Below are positions 16,005 to 25,570 of a stretch of DNA of 64,000 bases, piece after piece. The stretch comes from Herpetosiphon giganteus (GTDB lineage: Bacteria > Chloroflexota > Chloroflexia > Chloroflexales > Herpetosiphonaceae), in the NCBI RefSeq assembly GCF_016907925.1, contig NZ_JAFBCZ010000025.1:24781-88780 (forward strand), written 5' to 3'. Each line of letters opens with the position of its first letter. Position 1 is the stretch's first letter. Both the position numbers and the translations under genes were made by a program. The notes under the pieces are model-generated. The model had not been told where the DNA came from, made no database searches, and saw only the letters and a list, made by a program, of their open reading frames with translations.

Positions 16005-17207
16005 TTATTGAATGGCTACCACGACTAAAGTGATGTCGTCGTGAGGCTGAATGTTGTGGCTGTAGCTGCGAATTGCCGCCAGAATTGCTTGCACAAACTC
16101 CTGCGGGTGGTTACTGGGCAGGGTTTTGACCAAATTGAGCAGATTTTCAAAGCCCCACATTTCGCCTTTGGCATTTTGGGCCTCGACCACGCCGTCGGTG
16201 TAGAACACCAACAGATCGCCAGTTTGCAGACTAATCGTTTCTTGAACATGCGGCATTTGCGGCCCCATGCCAAGCGGCAAACTACCCTGAATTTCCAAAA
16301 ACTCGACCGTTTGCTGGCGACGACGCAAGGGAGCTAATTGGCCTGCATTGGCTAAAAGCATGCTGCTGGTTTGCGGGTTGAACAAGGCTACTTGCAGGGC
16401 CACAAAGTTGTTAGTTTGGCGCTTGGTACGCAGCCAACGATCAAGCTCGCTGAGCACGGCGGCTGGCTCAGCGTGATCATAAATCTCCGATTGCAACACG
16501 CCCAGCGTAATCCCCATCAACATTGCAGCACTGACGCTCTTGCCCGTCACATCGCCAACGCTGATGCACAAACGCCCGTCGGCGGTTAAATCGTAGCTCA
16601 GCAAATCGCCGCCAACTTCGTGCGCGGGAAAACAACCGCCAGCAATTGCTAAACCATTGATTTCGGGCGCTTGATCGGGCAATAAGCCTTCTTGAATCAT
16701 CCGTGCGAGGCGTAATTCTTCCGAGAGGGCGGCATTTTTGCGTAGCGCTTGGCGACCTTTTTCTAAATCGTTCAAGATCCGTTCGGCGGTATAAAATATG
16801 GCGGTGGTGCTGGCAGAGAGCAACGAACCCAAAATAATCCAAAAAATAATGAAGTTGAGCCGCTCGGGTGCTGGAATGAAAAACAGGCCAAAAATCACTG
16901 CATAGATGATGCTTGCAATCAGTCCGCCAATAAAAACGGCCAGTGACCAAGCCCGAATTGGCGACCAGCTGCGACGTTGAGCAATTGGTATAGTCCAGCG
17001 CAAGAGGAAAAAGACCAGCGACGGCGCGGCAATGCTAATCGAATAGCTTGAGCCAAAAGTTATTAGCACATTTTCGAGCTTTACGCCAGAGGTAGCAACT
17101 GGAATCAGAATAATAAAGCCCAAAATGGTTGAGAGCAGCATCGACCAGCGCAGCAGGCGGCGAAAGGGCATTGGTGTGTAGGTATAGCTGGTTCTGGCGG
17201 CTTGCAT
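16005..17207 (-). CDS. Membrane-anchored SpoIIE/PP2C-type serine phosphatase
   Basis: ATG 17207 follows GAGGAACTC and is better than the GTG 60 bases upstream. The 400-aa protein has about four membrane segments in the first ~150 residues. A short linker helix with the RsbU-like sequence LARMIQEGLLPDQAP follows, and then a SpoIIE phosphatase domain (about 190-398). Metal-binding motifs are visible: GGDLLSYD, ISVGDVTGKSVSAA, FYTDGVVEA and HDDITLVVV. Such phosphatases dephosphorylate STAS-domain anti-sigma antagonists in partner-switching cascades. The nearest STAS proteins are encoded at 24798-25921, so a functional link is possible but not shown. It is the first gene of the run leading to AraC and the MFS exporter. 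Confidence 0.88.
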   Translation of the reverse strand: MQAARTSYTYTPMPFRRLLRWSMLLSTILGFIILIPVATSGVKLENVLITFGSSYSISIAAPSLVFFLLRWTIPIAQRRSWSPIRAWSLAVFIGGLIASIIYAVIFGLFFIPAPERLNFIIFWIILGSLLSASTTAIFYTAERILNDLEKGRQALRKNAALSEELRLARMIQEGLLPDQAPEINGLAIAGGCFPAHEVGGDLLSYDLTADGRLCISVGDVTGKSVSAAMLMGITLGVLQSEIYDHAEPAAVLSELDRWLRTKRQTNNFVALQVALFNPQTSSMLLANAGQLAPLRRRQQTVEFLEIQGSLPLGMGPQMPHVQETISLQTGDLLVFYTDGVVEAQNAKGEMWGFENLLNLVKTLPSNHPQEFVQAILAAIRSYSHNIQPHDDITLVVVAIQ

Positions 17208-17434
17208 GAGTTCCTCGGGCCAATGAAGCTTCAATGGAGCAAAATTGTTGGTTGCATTATACGGCACAATCCTATGCTATTATAGGCTATCTAGCTATGA
17301 GATCGTTCTCAAGTACCGACTAGAGCAGCAAAAATTATATAGCACTGTAGCAGCAGCTTTAGTCTGGATACCCTTCTTGCATTTACGCCTGTGTATTGAG
17401 ACCGATTCCAATGAAGTGAATCATGGAGGCAGCA

Positions 17435-20218
17435 ATGAGCGCTGACCACAGCCGTACCGTGATTGGTATTCGTTCGACGAGGAGCTTTTGGGCGCGAGGA
17501 TTGTTCGTGCTTTGGCTGATTATTGCTTTAGGATGTCAACAAGCAATCGTGCCTGCAACCTCACAAATCCATGCCCAACCCCCGCAAACTGTTGGAAATT
17601 TACTCCAAAATGGTGATTTTAGTGCTGGGCTTGCCCCATGGTGGGCCACGAATACCGTTACTGCTGATGCTGCGAGTGGCGCATTAGTTGCGACGATCAC
17701 CAACGCTGGCAGTAACCCATGGGATGCAATTGTTGGCCAAAATGGGCTTAATTTGCAAGCTGGCCAAACCTACACCGTCACCTTTCGCATTCGGGCCGCA
17801 AGCACTGGCACGGCGGTGCTCAAACTGCAAAAAGAAGCTTCCCCCTACACCAATTATTTTAGCCAAGATGTTGCCCTAACCACCAGCGATCAAACCCATC
17901 AATTTGTGTTTACATCGGGTTTTGATGATGCTGGGGCTGCTTTTCAATTTCAGATGGGCGGCCAAGGCAATAATGTGCTGACGATTGACGATGTGCAGGT
18001 ACTTGGCGAAACTGGGCCTGCCGAGCCATCGAGCAATTTGGTGCAAAATGGCAATTTTGTTGGTGGGATTGAGCCATGGTGGACAAGCGGCGATCTCAGC
18101 ATTGATACCGCTGATGGTGCGTGTTTGACGATTAATACTGCTGGTAGCAATCCTTGGGATGTGCAGCTTGGTCAACATACTATTGCGTTACAAGCTGGCG
18201 CGAGCTATCAACTAAAATTCGCCGCTAAATCGACAACGCCCGTAACCTTGCCAGTGCGTTTGCAACAAAATGGCGAGCCATATACTGGCTATTTTGCGGC
18301 TGATCCCGGGCTGAATGCAGCTTGGACTGAATTTGTATTCACCTTTACGTCGGCCTATAGCGATGCAGCTTCGTTGTTGTTCCAAATTGGTGGCTTAGGC
18401 ACGCCGACGATCTGCTTCAATCATGTGAGTTTAGAAATGTTAGAAACTGGAATTCGGGTTAATCAAGCCAGCTATTTGCCCACAATGAGCAAAGTTGCCA
18501 GCTTGGCGCACCCTGCAACCGAGCCATTGAGCTGGGAATTGCATAATGCTGCTGATACAGTGGTGTTGAGCGGTCAAACTACGGTTTATGGCGAAGAAGC
18601 AGCTTCTGCTGAACATGTACACTTGATCGATTTTTCAAGTTTTCAAATTGTTGGCGAAGGCTATTATTTGCAGGTTGGCAGCGAACAGAGCTATCCTTTT
18701 GCAATTGAGGATGGCTTATACTTGCGGCTGAAATACGATGCCTTGGCCTATTTCTACCATAACCGCAGCGGGATTGCGATTACCATGCCCTATGCTGGTG
18801 ATGAACAATGGACGCGGCCTGCTGGCCACATTGGCGTTGCGCCAAATCAAGGCGATCTTGCGGTGACATGTTTTGCTGGCACTGACAACCAAGGCCAGAC
18901 ATGGCCCGGCTGTGATTATGAACTTGATGTTTCCAAAGGTTGGTACGATGCTGGCGACCATGGCAAATATGTGGTTAACAGTGGCATTTCGGTGTGGACG
19001 TTGCTGAATCAATATGAACGGGCGCAACAACGCGGTGCTGAAAGCCTTGCCCAATTTGCCGATGGCAGCATGAATATTCCCGAAAATAACAATGGTGTGC
19101 CCGATTTATTGGATGAAGTGCGCTGGAATATGGAATTTATGCTGGGAATGCAAATTCCTACGACTGCGCCAGTTTCCAAAACTGGGATGGTGCATCATAA
19201 AGTCCATGATGCCCAATGGACGGGCTTGCCAATGGCTCCCCATGACGATCCACAAATGCGCTATTTGTATCCACCAAGTACCGCTGCAACCTTAAATTTG
19301 GCAGCGACGGCGGCTCAATGTTCACGCATTTGGCGTGGGATTGATGAGGCGTTTGCTGACCGTTGTTTGGTTGCTGCCGAACGCGCTTGGCAAGCAGCAG
19401 TAGCCTATCCCAACGAATTTGCCAGCGATCACTTCGCTGGTGGTGGTGGCTATGGCGATCGAACGTTGAACGATGAATGGTATTGGGCCGCCGCCGAATT
19501 GTATGTAACAACTGGTTCGGCAACCTATCGCGAAGCGATTGAAGAATCGCCATATTATTTGAAGCTCGATATTGGTGGCGGTAGCGCTATGAACTGGGGC
19601 AGCGTCGCCAGCCTTGGCACCTTGTCGTTGGCCTTGGTTCCAAATCATTTGAGTAGTGCTGATCGCCAAACTGCTCGCGCGGCAGTGATTGCGGCAGCTG
19701 ATCAATTTGTGGCAGCGCAACAAGCAAGTGGTTATGGCATTCCCTACAATCCGGGCAGCCAATATCCATGGGGTTCTAACTCATCGATTTTGAACAATAT
19801 GATTGTGATTGGTTTGGCTGGTGATTTTACTGGCGAAACCAGCTATGCCGATGCAATTAGCCAAGGCATGGATTATTTGCTGGGCCGCAACCCGCTCAAC
19901 CGCTCGTATATTTCGGGCTATGGCTCGGTTTCCTTGACCAACCCGCACCATCGTTTTTGGGCTAAGCAAATCAATCCAGAGTATCCTGGTACGCCGCCTG
20001 GTGTGGTAGCTGGTGGCCCAAATTCAGGCATTGAAGACCCGTATGCCCAAGCAGAATTAACTGGTTGTGCGGCCTTGAAATGCTATGTTGACCATATTGA
20101 TTCGTGGTCTACCAATGAAGTGACGATTAACTGGAACTCGCCGCTGGCGTGGGTTGCAGCCTATCTTGATGATTATGCAACTGGCTCGGTGCAATATTTG
20201 CCCTTGATTACGAAATAA
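17435..20218 (+). CDS. Secreted GH9 cellulase with two CBM4/9-like modules
   Basis: ATG 17435 sits 5 bases after GGAGG, preferred over the upstream in-frame ATG. The product is 927 aa. Residues 18-34 are a signal peptide with a possible, atypical lipobox ending at Cys34. Two homologous CBM_4_9 beta-sandwiches (about 55-190 and 192-325, each starting NL-QNG-F and containing AGSNPWD) come next. A CelD-type Ig-like domain (about 330-420, IRVNQASYLP) precedes the GH9 catalytic barrel. Catalytic residues are seen in WYDAGDHGKY (Asp505, Asp508), the NPHHRFWA histidines and NEVTINWNSPLAW (Glu895). GH9 enzymes are inverting endo- or processive glucanases acting on cellulose or mixed glucans. The C-terminus is SVQYLPLITK. 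It is divergent from the SpoIIE phosphatase gene. Confidence 0.93.
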   Translation: MSADHSRTVIGIRSTRSFWARGLFVLWLIIALGCQQAIVPATSQIHAQPPQTVGNLLQNGDFSAGLAPWWATNTVTADAASGALVATITNAGSNPWDAIVGQNGLNLQAGQTYTVTFRIRAASTGTAVLKLQKEASPYTNYFSQDVALTTSDQTHQFVFTSGFDDAGAAFQFQMGGQGNNVLTIDDVQVLGETGPAEPSSNLVQNGNFVGGIEPWWTSGDLSIDTADGACLTINTAGSNPWDVQLGQHTIALQAGASYQLKFAAKSTTPVTLPVRLQQNGEPYTGYFAADPGLNAAWTEFVFTFTSAYSDAASLLFQIGGLGTPTICFNHVSLEMLETGIRVNQASYLPTMSKVASLAHPATEPLSWELHNAADTVVLSGQTTVYGEEAASAEHVHLIDFSSFQIVGEGYYLQVGSEQSYPFAIEDGLYLRLKYDALAYFYHNRSGIAITMPYAGDEQWTRPAGHIGVAPNQGDLAVTCFAGTDNQGQTWPGCDYELDVSKGWYDAGDHGKYVVNSGISVWTLLNQYERAQQRGAESLAQFADGSMNIPENNNGVPDLLDEVRWNMEFMLGMQIPTTAPVSKTGMVHHKVHDAQWTGLPMAPHDDPQMRYLYPPSTAATLNLAATAAQCSRIWRGIDEAFADRCLVAAERAWQAAVAYPNEFASDHFAGGGGYGDRTLNDEWYWAAAELYVTTGSATYREAIEESPYYLKLDIGGGSAMNWGSVASLGTLSLALVPNHLSSADRQTARAAVIAAADQFVAAQQASGYGIPYNPGSQYPWGSNSSILNNMIVIGLAGDFTGETSYADAISQGMDYLLGRNPLNRSYISGYGSVSLTNPHHRFWAKQINPEYPGTPPGVVAGGPNSGIEDPYAQAELTGCAALKCYVDHIDSWSTNEVTINWNSPLAWVAAYLDDYATGSVQYLPLITK

Positions 20219-20235
20219 GGGTATCCCCTCGCCCC

Positions 20236-20270
20236 AGCCCCTCTCCCGCACGCGGGAGAGGGGCTTTTTA
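20236..20270 (+). terminator. Rho-independent terminator with repeat-like stem
   Basis: AGCCCCTCTCCCG pairs perfectly over 13 bp with CGGGAGAGGGGCT, followed by TTTTTATTT. The stem resembles the GC-rich dispersed intergenic repeat found elsewhere in this window, so a repeat copy appears to serve as the terminator of the GH9 gene. Confidence 0.85.
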
Positions 20271-20307
20271 TTTGGATATTGCGGCATTAGTTATGGGTGA
20301 GGAACAG

Positions 20308-20943
20308 TTAATCGCGCTGGGCGACGATGAAGATTTGGGTTTCAGGGGTCGCGCCGTGATGTGGCACATAGTGTTGCAGGCGGGTTTCTAAAATTTGAAA
20401 GCCAGCTTTGGTGATAACTGCTTCGAGTTGGGCTTGGGGATAGGCCGTAACAAAGACTGGCTGATCGCCGATGACGATTTGAATATAATCGAAATCGCCT
20501 TCGACCATTGAGAGCACAAGCAAACCAGCGGGCTTCAACCAATGGTGAAATTGCTGCAAGGCATGCTCAATATCGTGGCGACGCAGCATCAGCAGGGCAA
20601 AAAACGAGACCACCGCATCAAATGAGTTGGGATCGAAATTAACCTGATTCACGCTATCGAGCACATATTGGCCGTTGGGTACATTTTGGCGCGCCAAATT
20701 GAGCATGGCGGCGGAAATTTCGAGGCAGGTCACTTCATGGCCTGCTTTGGCCAAGGTTTGGGCTGTTGGAATGCCCGTGCCGCAGCCAGAATCAAGCACC
20801 TTTGAGTTTGGCTCCAATAAATCGGCCAGCCATTGGCTGAGATCTTGTTGATCTTGGTTATTGCCAAACATCAGCTCATAATCGGCCCCAATGGCGTTAA
20901 ACACGGCAGCTTGTTGTTGAATATCATCAGACCACGGTTGCAT
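20308..20943 (-). CDS. Class I SAM-dependent methyltransferase
   Basis: AAGGAG precedes the ATG by 7 bases. The 211-aa protein is a single Rossmann methyltransferase domain. The SAM-binding motif I is VLDSGCGTGIPTAQ (about residues 49-62), motif II the acidic end CLEIS, and motif IV FDAVVSFFALLML. The substrate is unknown; small-molecule methylation is most likely. It is the last gene of the five-gene minus-strand operon with the STAS/SpoIIE switch and starts 10 bases after the SDR stop. Confidence 0.85.
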   Translation of the reverse strand: MQPWSDDIQQQAAVFNAIGADYELMFGNNQDQQDLSQWLADLLEPNSKVLDSGCGTGIPTAQTLAKAGHEVTCLEISAAMLNLARQNVPNGQYVLDSVNQVNFDPNSFDAVVSFFALLMLRRHDIEHALQQFHHWLKPAGLLVLSMVEGDFDYIQIVIGDQPVFVTAYPQAQLEAVITKAGFQILETRLQHYVPHHGATPETQIFIVAQRD

Positions 20944-20953
20944 AATTCTCTCC

Positions 20954-21793
20954 TTAAACCAAGCCGGTTGGCGGCGTGTTATCTTCGTGAGGCTTTGGTT
21001 GCGGTTGTGAACGCTTCAGAGGCCGGGCAAAAAAGCGATTTAAGAGCGGCGAGCCAAAATTGCCAACTCGCACCACCCATGAGCTTTGAGCATCGGCTGT
21101 GATGATAAAACGGCGTTTGAGAATCCCACGGACAATCGCTTGCGCAAGGCGATCAGGATTGGGTTGCGGCTGATTGTTGCCATTTCCATCGCCATTGTTG
21201 CTTTGTGTAACTGGCATTGGTACATCACTAGGATAGACCACGCTGCTGGTGATGTTGTAGGCTTTAAGTTCTTGGCGCAGCACTTCCATTAGCCCACGGA
21301 TGGCAAATTTAGTTGGTGTGTAGGCGCTATACCCAAGCGAGCCAACAAAACCCGCGACCGATGAGACGGCGACGAGCGTTCCAACGCGACGGCTTTGCAT
21401 ATGCGGCACGACGGCGCGAATTGCATGCAAGGTGCCAAAATAATTCAGCTCCATTAAATCGTGAAAAATCTGCTCATCAAGATGCTGAAAAGCTCCCGCT
21501 TGGATACTGCCAGCGGCGGCGATCAGCACATCGCATGGCCCAGCGCGTTGAATCAGATCGGCGATGGCTTGACTGACATCGTTGCGCACTCGCACATCGG
21601 CGGTGGCGATTTCGATGCGCTGTCCAGCCCGATTGACTAAAGGCTGAAGGCGTTCGGCGGCCTCGACCAAGCGAATGCGATTGCGCGCGATCAACGAAAC
21701 CGACGCTCCGCGCGCCAACATTCGTTGGGCGGTGGCAAAGCCAAGGCCGCTGGAGCCACCAGTGATGATCACATGTTTATTTAGGAGACGCAC
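20954..21793 (-). CDS. Short-chain dehydrogenase/reductase
   Basis: A GTG at 21793 preceded by GAGGA is preferred. A TTG at 21808 overlapping the upstream stop (TTGA) is the alternative. The classical SDR features are TGGSSGLG near the N-terminus (NAD(P) binding), NRIRL after beta-2 suggesting NADPH preference, AAAGS, SSVAGFVGS, and the catalytic YTPTK. The C-terminal ~40 residues are a Pro/Gln-rich tail. The sequence layout resembles 3-ketodihydrosphingosine reductase-like SDRs. The reduced substrate, perhaps a lipid intermediate, is inference. It is translationally adjacent to the GAF-SpoIIE gene. Confidence 0.85.
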   Translation of the reverse strand: MRLLNKHVIITGGSSGLGFATAQRMLARGASVSLIARNRIRLVEAAERLQPLVNRAGQRIEIATADVRVRNDVSQAIADLIQRAGPCDVLIAAAGSIQAGAFQHLDEQIFHDLMELNYFGTLHAIRAVVPHMQSRRVGTLVAVSSVAGFVGSLGYSAYTPTKFAIRGLMEVLRQELKAYNITSSVVYPSDVPMPVTQSNNGDGNGNNQPQPNPDRLAQAIVRGILKRRFIITADAQSSWVVRVGNFGSPLLNRFFARPLKRSQPQPKPHEDNTPPTGLV

Positions 21794-21804
21794 GATCAAA
21801 TTCC

Positions 21805-24792
21805 TCAAACAGGTTGATTGGCGCTTGCAAGCCGTTTGATCACCACTAAGGTGAGGTCATCGAAGGCTGGTAAATCGCCAGTATGAGCCGCAAGGCGGCT
21901 ACTGATAGCGTGTAGCATGGTTGCTGCATCAGCATGGGCGGTCTGATGAATCGTCTCCATCAGCCGTGGCACGCCCCACTCATCCATTGTACTATCAACT
22001 GCCTCGGTTACGCCATCGGTATAACAGACTAAAACATCGCCTAATTCAATCGTTGTTTCAGCTTCGCCCAAGACTGCATCGTCAATTACGCCTAAAGCAA
22101 TGCCTGGCGTGCGTAATTGTTCAATCTGACCAGTTGCCGCCCGATAGAGCAAGGGTGGATTGTGGCCAGCGCAGGTATAGCGCAAGCGCCCAGTTACTGG
22201 ATTGATAATGCCATAAAACAGGGTCACAAACATATACGACTGGCTATCACGCATAATCCAGCGGTTGGCGCGCTCAATTGCTTGCGATGGCGGCGATCCA
22301 TCAAGCGCCGCACCGCGCACCAGCGAGCGCGAAAGTGCCATAAATAAGGCAGCAGGTACGCCTTTATCCGAGACATCAGCAATCACAAAGCCCATTTCAC
22401 CTGCCGATGGCCCACTGCGAAACTGCCAGAAATCGTAGAAATCGCCGCCAACTTGGCGCGCCAAATTCCAATGTGCGCCGCTATCCCAGCCCTCAAGTTG
22501 GGGTAGGCGGGCTGGCAACAAACTCATTTGAATTTCGCGAGCGACGCTAATTTCTTGTTCGATATGTTGGCGGGCGGCTTCGATTTGGGCAAATAAGGCG
22601 CTTTCGATCGCCGCAGCAGCTTGGCCAGCAATCCCTGCGGCAATCGTTACTTGGCGCGGTAACCAGGTTTCATCGGTGCCACATTGCTCAAGCAGCAGCA
22701 CGCCAAGGGTTGCGCCGCGCGAGTTGAGCGGTTGGGCCAACACTGCGCCATAACTGGTATAGGGAACTAAGCCTGCGCTCGAAAGTTGTTCAAGATCAAC
22801 CAACTCGGCTGCAAATGATTCGCCTTCGGAGCGCATCCGTACGAGCCATGGCACTTGTTCATCGGTCGCGCTGGCACCAATCGATTGGCGTTGTTCGTTG
22901 GTCAAGCCCCAGCCTTCGGCCAAAATCCAGCGGTTGCTTTCACGTTGCCAAAGCAGACATAACGCACGTTCGCAGCCAACCAATAAGGCTGGCAGGCGCA
23001 CGCTGAGATAGAGCATTTCGCTAATCTCGCTGACCCAAGCAAAATTTTCTGCCGATTGCAATAGCGCATTCAGCACCCATGCTTCTTCTTGTTGCGATTG
23101 AAAGACCGAGGCGCTATCGATTGCGATGGCAATTTGATCGGCGAGGGTTTGCACAACGAAGAAATCATTTTCATCGAAAGCCCCGTAGCGTTCGCTTTGC
23201 ACATCCAAAACGCCAAGCAATTGCTGGCCAACCCGCATCGGCACTGCCAATTCCGAGGCAATGCCTGGTTGGTCGGGCAAAAAGCGTGGTTCTTCGCGCA
23301 CATCATTAACCAACATTGGCTCGCCACTGACCGCAACATGGCCGACAATTCCCAGTCCAAGCGGCAAGCGTTTGCCTTGGCGTTGCCAAAATGGGCTATC
23401 GCTGGCAGTGCTAGCACGGAAAAAAAGCTGTTGATGCAATTGATCGAAGGTAAATAAATGCACTTGTGAATAGCCGAAGCTTACGCGAATCCGATGCACA
23501 ACCGAGGGCAACAAACGATCCAAATCGAGAATCGCGGTTACTTGACGGCTTACCTCGCCAATTGTGGCCAGTTGGGCGGCGCGACGGCGCGCTGCCGAAT
23601 AGGCGCGGGCTTTATCAATCGCCACTGCTGCTTGGTCGGCAATCAGTGAGAGCAAGCGCAAATCGTCGGTATCAAAAGCGCGTGGCTCGCTGCTTTGAAT
23701 CGAGATCGTGCCTAAAACCTCATCGCCAGTCATCAACGGAATATAAATCCCTGAGCGCGGCGGAAATTCTGCTTGATAGGTTGGCTGAGCAGGCAGGCGA
23801 TCCATTTCGGTCTCAAAATCTTCGACCAACAACGAACGACCTGTGCGTCGAATCCAACTGACGATCCCGCGATCGTTGGGAATTTCGACCCGCAGCGGTG
23901 GCTCGTGATGGCCATCTTGCACCCGCACTTTAAGCTCAAAGAAGCGCCCTTCAAACAAGCCCAAGCGAAAATTGCTGGTATCGACAACCTTGCTGGCCTC
24001 ACCAAACACCAGTTGACACAGTGAATCAACATCGAGTTCGGCGCGAATAATTGCGCGGCTGATTGCATTAATTTGGCCAAGCTCAGCGACCGTGCGGCGT
24101 TGCAAGCCCAATGATCGGCTGGCGCGTTGTACCATCCAAGCGCTGCCAATCAAGCCTGCTGCTGAGATCGCCACCAAATTAAAGGGGAATGATTGCGCCA
24201 TTTGGGAACCGATGGCAGCCAACGGCAAGGGCAACATTTCAATTGAAAAAATATTGGGCGCGCTCACTTGCCAAGTGCCAAGCGTGATTTGCTTGCCATC
24301 CCAGAGCAAAGCGAAGATCAAGCGAGCGCCTTGAACCACCACAATATAGCTCAAGATGAGCAGGCAGAGTTTTGACCACAAACCTAAATCGTCAATAAAC
24401 GGGAGCGCGAGGGCAAGACCTAAACTCCGTGCGCCACTTTCGAGTGTGCGGCGGGCCAAATCCTCATAGCGCGAGCGGGCCAAACGCCCAAGCCGAATAC
24501 ATAAGCCAGAGGCGGCGGCTAAAACCAAGGTTGTGCTGGGGGTGCTAATTAACGCAACCGCCAACAACACAACGCCTGAGAGGCTAAGCGGCTGGTTGGA
24601 GCGATCGCGGACGGCTAAGCCATCGAGCAAGAGCAAGAGTGCGCCTGCAACTGGCAAGGTCGCCGAGTTGAAGGTGGGCAGCCCATACCAAACAATATTG
24701 GCGCAGCCCAACAAAAAGAGCATGGCAGCCCAACCAAGGGCCACCATGCGTGGTTTCGAAAGCCGGATTCCACGATCAAAACTGGGTAACAT
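21805..24792 (-). CDS. Multi-GAF SpoIIE-type phosphatase with membrane N-terminus
   Basis: This is a 995-aa protein. About six to seven hydrophobic segments occupy residues ~15-230. Three GAF-like sensory domains follow (about 245-400, 420-570 and 580-745). A helix with the phosphatase-family linker EIQMSLLPARLP precedes the SpoIIE/PP2C domain (about 770-990). Acidic metal ligands occur in VGGDFYDFW, VIADVSDKGVPAALFM, CYTDGVTEA and FDDLTLVVI. It should sense a ligand or membrane state and dephosphorylate a STAS antagonist. Upstream in the same operon are exactly such partners, an HATPase-STAS fusion and a STAS protein. It begins 6 bases after the fusion gene and ends where the SDR gene starts. 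Confidence 0.9.
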   Translation of the reverse strand: MLPSFDRGIRLSKPRMVALGWAAMLFLLGCANIVWYGLPTFNSATLPVAGALLLLLDGLAVRDRSNQPLSLSGVVLLAVALISTPSTTLVLAAASGLCIRLGRLARSRYEDLARRTLESGARSLGLALALPFIDDLGLWSKLCLLILSYIVVVQGARLIFALLWDGKQITLGTWQVSAPNIFSIEMLPLPLAAIGSQMAQSFPFNLVAISAAGLIGSAWMVQRASRSLGLQRRTVAELGQINAISRAIIRAELDVDSLCQLVFGEASKVVDTSNFRLGLFEGRFFELKVRVQDGHHEPPLRVEIPNDRGIVSWIRRTGRSLLVEDFETEMDRLPAQPTYQAEFPPRSGIYIPLMTGDEVLGTISIQSSEPRAFDTDDLRLLSLIADQAAVAIDKARAYSAARRRAAQLATIGEVSRQVTAILDLDRLLPSVVHRIRVSFGYSQVHLFTFDQLHQQLFFRASTASDSPFWQRQGKRLPLGLGIVGHVAVSGEPMLVNDVREEPRFLPDQPGIASELAVPMRVGQQLLGVLDVQSERYGAFDENDFFVVQTLADQIAIAIDSASVFQSQQEEAWVLNALLQSAENFAWVSEISEMLYLSVRLPALLVGCERALCLLWQRESNRWILAEGWGLTNEQRQSIGASATDEQVPWLVRMRSEGESFAAELVDLEQLSSAGLVPYTSYGAVLAQPLNSRGATLGVLLLEQCGTDETWLPRQVTIAAGIAGQAAAAIESALFAQIEAARQHIEQEISVAREIQMSLLPARLPQLEGWDSGAHWNLARQVGGDFYDFWQFRSGPSAGEMGFVIADVSDKGVPAALFMALSRSLVRGAALDGSPPSQAIERANRWIMRDSQSYMFVTLFYGIINPVTGRLRYTCAGHNPPLLYRAATGQIEQLRTPGIALGVIDDAVLGEAETTIELGDVLVCYTDGVTEAVDSTMDEWGVPRLMETIHQTAHADAATMLHAISSRLAAHTGDLPAFDDLTLVVIKRLASANQPV

Positions 24793-24797
24793 GCACC

Positions 24798-25550
24798 TTA
24801 CTCAACCTGGGCTAACGCTGCAAGTGCTTCATCACGCGTGCGGTGAATGGTAAAAATTTGGGTGAAGCCTGTCAGTGCAAAGACTTCGGCGACGGCTGGT
24901 TGCAATGAGCATAAGCGCAGTTCGCCGTTGGAGCCTTTCAGCTCGCGGGCCAACAACAGCAAAATGCGCAGGCCGCTGCTGCTCAAAAAGGTTACGCCCG
25001 TCAGATCAAGTAAGATGCGTCGTCCGCCAGTTTCGGCGGCTTCATGGACAATCGTGGCTAAGGCTGGTGCTGCCGTGGCATCAATCCGGCCTTGAACTGG
25101 CACAACCCGTACATCGTCGGGTAGGCGTGTTCCAACGATTTTACTCATGTGTAACTCGTTTTCACCAGTTTCAGGATTGTAGTTGAATTGCACATCATCC
25201 ATCATTCTGCCCATCAAATACATACCAAGGCCACCAGCCTCGCGGGTGTCGATTGATGAGGTCAGATCGGGAGGAGGAACAGTTTCAGGATCAAAAGGAA
25301 CCCCGCGATCGAACAGCCGTACCACAAAACGGCTACCATCGCGTCCGCAGACCAAGCGAACATCACCAGGATGTTCGGCAGTGTAGGCGTGTTGGATAAT
25401 ATTGGTGGCTGCTTCATCAACGGCCAATTCAATTTCCCACGCCGTATGTTCGTTAAGCCCAGCTTCGAGTGCTGCCTGATAGGCAAACTTACACAGGGCA
25501 CTGAGCGAATCGAGTACCCCTGGCAGTTTAAGTTCAGCGGTTTGCGCCAT
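24798..25550 (-). CDS. RsbW-like HATPase fused to a STAS antagonist domain
   Basis: Residues 1-135 form a GHKL serine-kinase/anti-sigma domain: N-box ELAVDEAATNIIQHAY (Asn50), DRGVPFDP, and the GGLGMYLM G-box (about 106-113). Residues 145-250 are a STAS domain with LDLTGVTFLSSSG, where Ser191 aligns with the phosphorylated serine of RsbV/SpoIIAA. Usually kinase and antagonist are separate proteins. Here both are in one chain, so phosphorylation in cis or between fusion partners is possible. It lies between a stand-alone STAS gene (20 bases upstream) and the SpoIIE phosphatase (6 bases downstream). No sigma factor gene is nearby, so the output is unknown. Confidence 0.88.
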   Translation of the reverse strand: MAQTAELKLPGVLDSLSALCKFAYQAALEAGLNEHTAWEIELAVDEAATNIIQHAYTAEHPGDVRLVCGRDGSRFVVRLFDRGVPFDPETVPPPDLTSSIDTREAGGLGMYLMGRMMDDVQFNYNPETGENELHMSKIVGTRLPDDVRVVPVQGRIDATAAPALATIVHEAAETGGRRILLDLTGVTFLSSSGLRILLLLARELKGSNGELRLCSLQPAVAEVFALTGFTQIFTIHRTRDEALAALAQVE

Positions 25551-25570
25551 ATCGTCTCACCGAAATTCGT

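Noticed and set aside
21086..21292. Small plus-strand frames inside the minus-strand switch operon
   Set aside because: They overlap strongly supported genes in antisense, have no ribosome sites and show no family motifs.
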